DNA of 9,692 nt from NCBI GenBank assembly GCA_964398955.1, contig CAYNOZ010000059.1, forward strand, positions 1 through 9,692, given 5' to 3'. Both the position numbers and the translations under genes were made by a program. Positions within the stretch are counted from its first letter, which is position 1. Every line of letters starts with the position of its first letter. Under the pieces are notes generated by a model. The model was not told the origin of the DNA. It saw nothing but the letters and a program-made list of their open reading frames with translations, and ran no database searches. The stretch is from CAYNOZ01 sp964398955. GTDB taxonomy: Archaea > Methanobacteriota_B > Thermococci > Thermococcales > CAYNOZ01. Shown here in pieces: positions 5,012-9,692 of this stretch.

Positions 5012-6129
5012 AGTTTAAATCAATGATAGTTTTCGGTACAAGACCTGAAATAATTAAACTTTCACCAGTTATAAGATCTCTAAATGATAATGATATTGAG
5101 AATATATTGGTACATACTAATCAACATTATGATAACGAACTTTCCAACACTTTTCTAGAAGAATTAAATCTACCATCAGTTGACTACAACCTCGAAGTCG
5201 GTTCTGGAAACCATGGGGAACAAACCGGTAAGGCTCTAAAGCTATTAGAAGAGAAAATGTTAGAAGAGGAACCTGATGTTGTACTGGTTCAAGGCGATAC
5301 AAATACTGTATTATCCGGTGCTTTAGCCGCTTCAAAACTTCATATTCCTATAGGACATGTTGAGGCGGGTTTAAGAAGTGGAGATATGAGAATGCCTGAA
5401 GAAATTAATCGAAAACTGGCGGATCATGTATCAACCTTCCTATTCACCCCGACCAAGGATGCGAAAACTAATTTACTTAATGAAGGAATGGATGAAAACA
5501 ATATATTTGTTGTTGGGAACACTATAGTAGATGCTGCTATCCAAAACTCTGAATTAGCTGAAAAAAAGGATTTTGATTATCCTCTAAGTTTAGAAGAGGA
5601 TTATGCTGTTTTAACTATGCATAGACAAGAAAATGTTGACAAAGAATCTAATTTAGAAATTATAATAGATTTTTTAGAGGATTACCCGATAAAAGTTGTT
5701 TACCCTATTCATCCTAGGTCAGAGAAAAGGTTTAAAGAATTTGAATTACTTAAAGACTTAAAAAGCATTGATAATTTATTCTTAACCCCTCCTTTGTCTT
5801 ACTTAAAGTTTTTGAAATTAATGAAGAATTCTAATATTATTTTAACTGACTCTGGTGGAATTCAGGAGGAAGCAATTATTCTAAACAAGCCTTGTCTTAC
5901 TTTAAGAGATAATACGGAGAGGCCTGAATCAGTAGAAGCTGGTGGTAATATTTTAACAGGTTTGAATAAGGATAAAATTCTGGAGAATACTACTAAAATT
6001 TTGGAGGATAAAACTTTTAGAAGGGAAATGGAGAATGCAGTTAATCCTTTCGGAGAACAAGGTAGTGGTAGAAGGATATCTAATATTTTAGTGGATTATT
6101 TCCAAGGAACTCACGGAGAAAGACTGTAG
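5008..6129 (+). CDS. wecB: UDP-N-acetylglucosamine 2-epimerase (non-hydrolysing)
   Basis: This 373-residue, full-length enzyme reversibly converts UDP-GlcNAc to UDP-ManNAc, a precursor of archaeal surface glycans. It is a GT-B-fold cytosolic enzyme. Signatures are MIVFGTRPEIIKLSPVI at the N-terminus, VQGDTNTVLSGALAA with D97, HVEAGLRSGD with E119, MPEEINRKLADH with E131/E132, MHRQENVD with H205, TDSGGIQEEA and RDNTERPE; these match the catalytic Asp, Glu, Glu and His of E. coli WecB. It starts within the aldolase stop codon (ATGA overlap). Its last 50 bases overlap the 3' end of truD on the other strand; a T7 run at 6176-6182, inside truD, could end its transcript. Codon use drifts toward G/T-ending triplets at the 3' end. 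Confidence 0.95.
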   Translation: MKFKSMIVFGTRPEIIKLSPVIRSLNDNDIENILVHTNQHYDNELSNTFLEELNLPSVDYNLEVGSGNHGEQTGKALKLLEEKMLEEEPDVVLVQGDTNTVLSGALAASKLHIPIGHVEAGLRSGDMRMPEEINRKLADHVSTFLFTPTKDAKTNLLNEGMDENNIFVVGNTIVDAAIQNSELAEKKDFDYPLSLEEDYAVLTMHRQENVDKESNLEIIIDFLEDYPIKVVYPIHPRSEKRFKEFELLKDLKSIDNLFLTPPLSYLKFLKLMKNSNIILTDSGGIQEEAIILNKPCLTLRDNTERPESVEAGGNILTGLNKDKILENTTKILEDKTFRREMENAVNPFGEQGSGRRISNILVDYFQGTHGERL

Positions 6130-7414
6130 CATAATTTCCTTTGGGTAGGAAAAAGTTGAAGATTAGGTTTTCATCTTTTTTTCTGTATTCTAAGTTTTGA
6201 TGGGTTATGCTTAGTTCTCTTCTTCCTCCTCGTAGTTTTATTCCGTATGGTCTTTTTTTGTAGTCGGATTCTTCTAGTTCTGTTACTTCTTTTTCTATTT
6301 TACCCATTTTTCCTTCGGGTTTTCTCATTTTTTGTCCGGGTATTGGTCCTGTTATTTTTGCTTCTCCTTTATCTACTTTTGTTTGAGCTTTTTCTTTTAG
6401 GTTTTCTGTTACTAGTATGGTTTTTCTTCTTTCCGGCACTTTGTATTTGTTTTTTTGTTCTATTGCTAGTAGGATGTCTCCGGTTTGTACTTGGTTTAAT
6501 CCTATGTTTTTTTCTATTCTTTTGGCTAGTGCTTTGTTGAATATGTATGATTGGTATGAGTGTAGGAGGGTGGTTAGTATTCTTTTTGGTATTTTTTTGA
6601 ATGATTTTTTCCATTTGTTTGGTTGGTTTTTTGTTAATGATTTTAGCATTCTTTTTTCGTACCATAGATCTTTTGGAAATTCTTTTAGTGCTTTTTCCGG
6701 GTTTTCGTTTTTCCAGAAGTTTTTTCGTGCTTTTGCTTCTTTTTTTCTTGTTGTTTTGGAGTAGGTTCCTAGGTATATTTTTGCTGCTTTTTTGTAGTTT
6801 TGTTTTAGGAGGTTTTTTCCGACTAGGTGGTTCATTGATCTTTTTGTGCTGAATCTTTGGGATCCGAAGTAGTTGGGGTATTGGGATTGTTCTATTATTT
6901 TTTTGATTTTGTTGGGGTTTGTTTCGGCGTTTTTTATGGTTATTTGGAATTGGTTTCCGAGTAGGTCTCCTAGGTTTATGCATTTGCCTGTTGATATTGT
7001 TTGTATTTTTATTCCGTTCACTGTTTTTGGGAGGTTTTCTAGTTCTTTGTTTTTTACTGTGTTTGATGGTGCGCTGAAGTATTGTTCTGTTATTGCGTAT
7101 TTGTCTTTCATTCCTGCGTATCCTAGGTTTGATGCTTTTAAGAATTTTGTTCCTAGTAGTTTTCTTTTTGCTCTGTCGGTTGTTAGGTTTCTTTTTCTTA
7201 TTTTAAATATTATGCATTCCTTTAGTTTTTCGTTCTGTTTTAGTTCTTTGAGGGATTTGTATTCTTTGTTTCGGTGTTTTGGAATTTCTGTTACTTTGAA
7301 GTGGGTTGGGTTTGATTTTATTTTACCGTTTATTTCTAGTTCTGTAGTTCTTGGAAATTCTGAGAATAGTTCTTTGGAGTTTTTTACTTTTGGAAGGTTT
7401 TTTTCTTGTATCAT
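6080..7414 (-). CDS. truD: tRNA pseudouridine(13) synthase TruD
   Basis: This 444-residue TruD-family enzyme converts uridine 13 of tRNA to pseudouridine. Signatures are GKIKSNPTHFKVTEIP (30-45), the catalytic segment GYAGMKDKYAITEQYFS with D104, NYFGSQRF, LLHSYQSYIFNKAL, and the C-terminal PKGNYATVFLREF. I place the start at the ATG at 7414, not at the in-frame upstream ATG (7480), because it overlaps the pth2 stop as ATGA and the upstream 22 residues lie inside pth2 and are not family-like. Composition is extremely Lys/Asn/Thr-rich, with codons ending in A or C, which also removes stops from the other frames and creates several long spurious open frames here. pth2-truD is a translationally coupled pair; the 3' end overlaps wecB by 50 bp. 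Confidence 0.94.
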   Translation of the reverse strand: MIQEKNLPKVKNSKELFSEFPRTTELEINGKIKSNPTHFKVTEIPKHRNKEYKSLKELKQNEKLKECIIFKIRKRNLTTDRAKRKLLGTKFLKASNLGYAGMKDKYAITEQYFSAPSNTVKNKELENLPKTVNGIKIQTISTGKCINLGDLLGNQFQITIKNAETNPNKIKKIIEQSQYPNYFGSQRFSTKRSMNHLVGKNLLKQNYKKAAKIYLGTYSKTTRKKEAKARKNFWKNENPEKALKEFPKDLWYEKRMLKSLTKNQPNKWKKSFKKIPKRILTTLLHSYQSYIFNKALAKRIEKNIGLNQVQTGDILLAIEQKNKYKVPERRKTILVTENLKEKAQTKVDKGEAKITGPIPGQKMRKPEGKMGKIEKEVTELEESDYKKRPYGIKLRGGRRELSITHQNLEYRKKDENLIFNFFLPKGNYATVFLREFLGNNPLKY

Positions 7415-7773
7415 AGTAGATCTAAGTCCTTTGTGTAGGGGTCTATTATTTGGTTTGGTGCGGGTCCTATTCCTAGGCATGTTTTTGTGTTTGGTGGGAT
7501 TTGGGTGTGTCCGGCGTCTGTTATTAGTGAGTGTGGTATGTTTTGGGTTTGTATGTCTGCTTTAAGGTTGATTAGTTGTTGTTCGCTGTTTACTTTTACT
7601 ACTATTTTTTTTCCACCTTTTTTTCTCCATTTTTGGAACCATTTGTTCCATTCTTTTTTTTCTTTAGCTTTTAAGGCTGATTCTAGGGATGCGTGACTTA
7701 CTTGGGCTGCTATTTTGCCTTTTCCCATACCTAGATCGGATCTTATTACAATAATTTGTTTTAGTTCGTTCAT
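7411..7773 (-). CDS. pth2: Peptidyl-tRNA hydrolase, Pth2 type
   Basis: This 120-residue protein is a complete archaeal/eukaryotic-type Pth2, which releases peptides from peptidyl-tRNAs that drop off ribosomes. It carries KQIIVIRSDLGMGKGKIAAQ followed by VSHAS (5-29, with the conserved Lys-rich glycine loop and His) and DAGHTQIPPNTKTCLGIGPAP (86-106), and ends IIDPYTKDLDLL as usual. It begins 41 bases after the surface-protein gene and its stop overlaps the truD start (ATGA). The upstream gap has a TTTTAAATA element only 14 bases from the ATG, too close for a normal TATA, and a weaker AATAAAATC overlapping the preceding stop codon; GTGAT three bases before the ATG may be the ribosome-binding site. 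Read-through transcription from the surface-protein gene is possible. Confidence 0.95.
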   Translation of the reverse strand: MNELKQIIVIRSDLGMGKGKIAAQVSHASLESALKAKEKKEWNKWFQKWRKKGGKKIVVKVNSEQQLINLKADIQTQNIPHSLITDAGHTQIPPNTKTCLGIGPAPNQIIDPYTKDLDLL

Positions 7774-7814
7774 AGAATCACATATTTAAAAGGAGAAAAG
7801 ATGATAGATTTTAT

Positions 7815-9692
7815 TTATTTTTTGTGGTCAGGAAGTCCTCCTTCATTGGACATGTCTTTTCTTCTTCCTTTTTCTTCTTCTAGAGCTGAGCTTTTGTTGT
7901 AGTAGTATGCTGCTGCGATTATTGCTAGTGCTATTATTAGAGCTATTAACATGGTCTGCGGATTAAAATCTATTGGAGAGTTCTGCACACTCATAGTTTT
8001 TGAAACATTAAGGTTACTCCTTTCCTGGTCTACTGCATTTTCAAATGTGTAGGTTACGTTGCTAGATAATTGAGTCTCTTCTTGTTGTTCGAAAACATAT
8101 TGGAAGTCTGCATCCTTCGTTTTATTTACTCCTACATCGCCTATAGACTTAGTCAAATTCCTGAAATCAACTCTAACATCCTGAGCCTCAGCAGCACCTT
8201 CATTACTAATCTTAACTCTGTAAACTACTGGCTCATTAGCATCTATAGAACCCATCGGATTACTCGAATCAGCATTAGGCACAACCATAGACTCAATCTT
8301 CAAATCAGGCTTAGGAGGTTCAGCAACAACCAAAGGAACAGGCTTATCAAACGAATCAGAATCCTCACCTAAAGCATTATCAAAGCTAATCACCGAATCC
8401 AAAGTCTTAGCACCAGCCAAACCTGCCACATAATCAAAACTAACTTCAGCAGACTCACCAGCACCAATCTCATCAACAACCTTAGAATCACCATTCAAAG
8501 TTACTTCAACATTCCTAGCAGGACCTTCACCAACATTCCTTATCTCATAATTCAAAGTAACATTATCATTCGGAAGCACCTCAACATCCTCAGAACTCAC
8601 ACCATCCTTCATTACCTGAACCTCAGCAGACAAATCAGGCTCACCATAAACAGTCAAAGAAGAATCCTGAAAACCAAACGAATTCGATCTCTCCTTAACA
8701 TCATCAGAATACGTAACTTCAACATCACCTATCTCATACTCACCAGGCGAATTCGGCTGCAAGAAATAAGTATGCTCCGAAATAACATTACCTGAGGCCA
8801 AATCAACCGGACCCATCACATTATTACCATTCAAGTCAAATCCATCAGGAACCGGTCCAACAACCTTCAAACCGTAAGCATCACCAGCTCCAACACTCTC
8901 AATTCCCTGAATACTAACCTGAACCTGCTGCCCGACAATAGCCTCATTCCTAACCAAAGTCGGACTCATAGTAACACCAGCCTCTCTCTCAGGATACTCA
9001 GGAGAATATTCAGAAGGCGCCCAAATATTAATATAATAACCTTCTCTCTGAGCATCAACAGCACCTATCGCAATATCAACCTTATCATCACTCGTACTCT
9101 TCCTAGTACTGTAGTCAGAGAATTCTAATTGATCATCAATAACCTCACCATTCTTCTGAACTTCCAAGTAAACCTGACCAGTACCCAACCCAGGATCAGT
9201 AGTACTTATCGTATAAGAATCACCATTCGATAATCCAATAGACTCCCCAGAAAACATCAAATAATTATTCACAATACTCGTCTTGTCAACGGTTTCATCT
9301 TCGTCAGTACCGTCAGAACCAGAATCAGACCCATCTCCAGCTACTTCATAACTATTAATAGTTGATTCAGGGAAGTATGCTTCCAGAGATCCATCCTTCA
9401 CGTAAGGAGTGTCATCTTCGTCATCAGGTTCATCATCATCTATGGTATCATCAGCATCATCTAAGCTTATTCTAACAATTCCGTTGAACCATTCATTATC
9501 AAATTCTTCGCTTTCTCCTTCTTCAATCCATTCTGTTCCGACTTCATCTCCTAAATAATAAACTCTGATTTGGACTTCATCGTCATCATCTGAGTAAGGG
9601 TTATCATCTTCATCATCATCGTTGTGATCGAAATCGATTACTTCAAAACTAAAGTTATTAGTTGTATCTGATTCATCGCCTTCTTCTAAATC
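7815..9692 (-). CDS. S-layer/CARDB-type acidic surface protein, C-terminal membrane anchor (5' end outside window)
   Basis: The frame is open from the right edge to a TAA at 7817-7815: 625 residues are visible, with no in-frame stop up to base 9692, so a GTG at 9401 is internal. Two divergent beta-rich modules at about 1-110 and 140-230 share the order EVQIRVYYLGDEV / QVYLEVQKNGEV and LEAYFPES / INIWAPSE, like archaeal S-layer modules. A BatD-like region follows (about 240-350), then two CARDB-type Ig-like domains (about 352-422 and 461-537), one transmembrane helix (about 580-598) and a basic cytoplasmic tail ending DHKK. Acidic loops (DHNDDDEDDN, SDDDDE, DDDEPDDEDD) may bind calcium. At least five N-x-S/T sequons lie in the distal half. 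The signal peptide would lie outside the window. Likely a membrane-anchored envelope protein; exact role unknown. It precedes pth2 by 41 bases. Confidence 0.85.
   Translation of the reverse strand, partial: DLEEGDESDTTNNFSFEVIDFDHNDDDEDDNPYSDDDDEVQIRVYYLGDEVGTEWIEEGESEEFDNEWFNGIVRISLDDADDTIDDDEPDDEDDTPYVKDGSLEAYFPESTINSYEVAGDGSDSGSDGTDEDETVDKTSIVNNYLMFSGESIGLSNGDSYTISTTDPGLGTGQVYLEVQKNGEVIDDQLEFSDYSTRKSTSDDKVDIAIGAVDAQREGYYINIWAPSEYSPEYPEREAGVTMSPTLVRNEAIVGQQVQVSIQGIESVGAGDAYGLKVVGPVPDGFDLNGNNVMGPVDLASGNVISEHTYFLQPNSPGEYEIGDVEVTYSDDVKERSNSFGFQDSSLTVYGEPDLSAEVQVMKDGVSSEDVEVLPNDNVTLNYEIRNVGEGPARNVEVTLNGDSKVVDEIGAGESAEVSFDYVAGLAGAKTLDSVISFDNALGEDSDSFDKPVPLVVAEPPKPDLKIESMVVPNADSSNPMGSIDANEPVVYRVKISNEGAAEAQDVRVDFRNLTKSIGDVGVNKTKDADFQYVFEQQEETQLSSNVTYTFENAVDQERSNLNVSKTMSVQNSPIDFNPQTMLIALIIALAIIAAAYYYNKSSALEEEKGRRKDMSNEGGLPDHKK
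9411..9460 (-). repeat. GAT/GAC/GAA codon-repeat tract encoding an acidic loop
   Basis: On the plus strand this is a run of ATC, GTC and TTC triplets, in frame with the surface-protein gene, where it encodes mostly Asp and Glu (the IDDDEPDDEDD region). Similar tracts occur at 9579-9590 and 9603-9620. They lie in loops between predicted beta strands, so in-frame triplet expansion or loss would change loop length without breaking the fold. Confidence 0.5.

Noticed and set aside
6369..6983. A 204-codon minus-strand frame overlapping truD in another frame
   Set aside because: It is low-complexity Lys/Asn/Pro/Thr sequence that arises because the A+C-rich coding strand lacks T and therefore stops in all frames. 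truD explains the region.
6247..7565. Long plus-strand open frames of hydrophobic Phe/Leu/Val-rich sequence opposite truD and pth2
   Set aside because: They are antisense to two firmly identified genes; the G+T-rich strand has few stop codons and T-rich codons automatically read as hydrophobic residues. No family motif is present.
8070..8372. 100-codon plus-strand frame opposite the surface-protein gene
   Set aside because: Antisense to CARDB-type domains; composition-driven.
9399..9401. GTG at 9401 as the start of the surface protein
   Set aside because: The frame continues upstream to the window edge with a similar beta-rich, acidic module, so the GTG is an internal valine codon.
9411..9620. 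CRISPR-like or tandem satellite repeat from the ATC triplets
   Set aside because: The triplets are in frame and encode acidic loops; there are no spacers or conserved repeat units.

Overview
The window looks like chromosomal DNA from a small-genome, AT-rich archaeon. The evidence is a set of enzymes that are archaeal in type (Pus10 with a double zinc-type cysteine set, TrmY, Pth2, archaeal TruD, a CxxC-type ThiI catalytic domain), TATA-like boxes and U-rich terminator-like tracts, short gaps and ATGA overlaps, and a surface protein with a C-terminal membrane anchor. A DPANN-like lineage fits the compact layout and the very acidic surface protein, but that assignment is inference; no rRNA or tRNA is present to fix it. 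I see no mobile element, CRISPR array or phage gene.

Left part (1-2900): the 3' end of an unknown plus-strand gene, then yjbQ (+). Next comes a minus-strand unit of trmY followed by a possible 35-residue membrane peptide that starts right after the trmY stop. Divergent from trmY is pus10 (+). Pus10 makes pseudouridine 54 in the tRNA T-loop and TrmY N1-methylates it, so two consecutive enzymes of one pathway flank a shared 61-bp promoter region. A 64-residue membrane protein (-) follows, tail-to-tail with pus10.

Middle (2930-6130): a THUMP-less ThiI-type sulfurtransferase domain (+), divergent from the 64-residue gene across a palindromic TATA box. Then a repeat-rich 150-bp regulatory stretch, an Lrp/AsnC regulator (+), a class II aldolase-family protein (+) and wecB (+), the last two joined by an ATGA overlap. 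WecB supplies UDP-ManNAc for surface glycans.

Right part (6080-9692), all on the minus strand and therefore read right to left: a large S-layer/CARDB-type surface protein open at the window edge, then pth2, then truD, which starts inside the pth2 stop codon (ATGA). truD and wecB overlap tail-to-tail by 50 bp. Together trmY, pus10, the ThiI-like gene, truD and pth2 make the region rich in tRNA modification and recycling functions.

The most unusual signal is compositional. The plus strand alternates at about kilobase scale between strongly keto-rich (G+T) and amino-rich (A+C) blocks. The blocks ignore gene direction and gene boundaries, and flip codon choice inside pus10 and inside the surface-protein gene.
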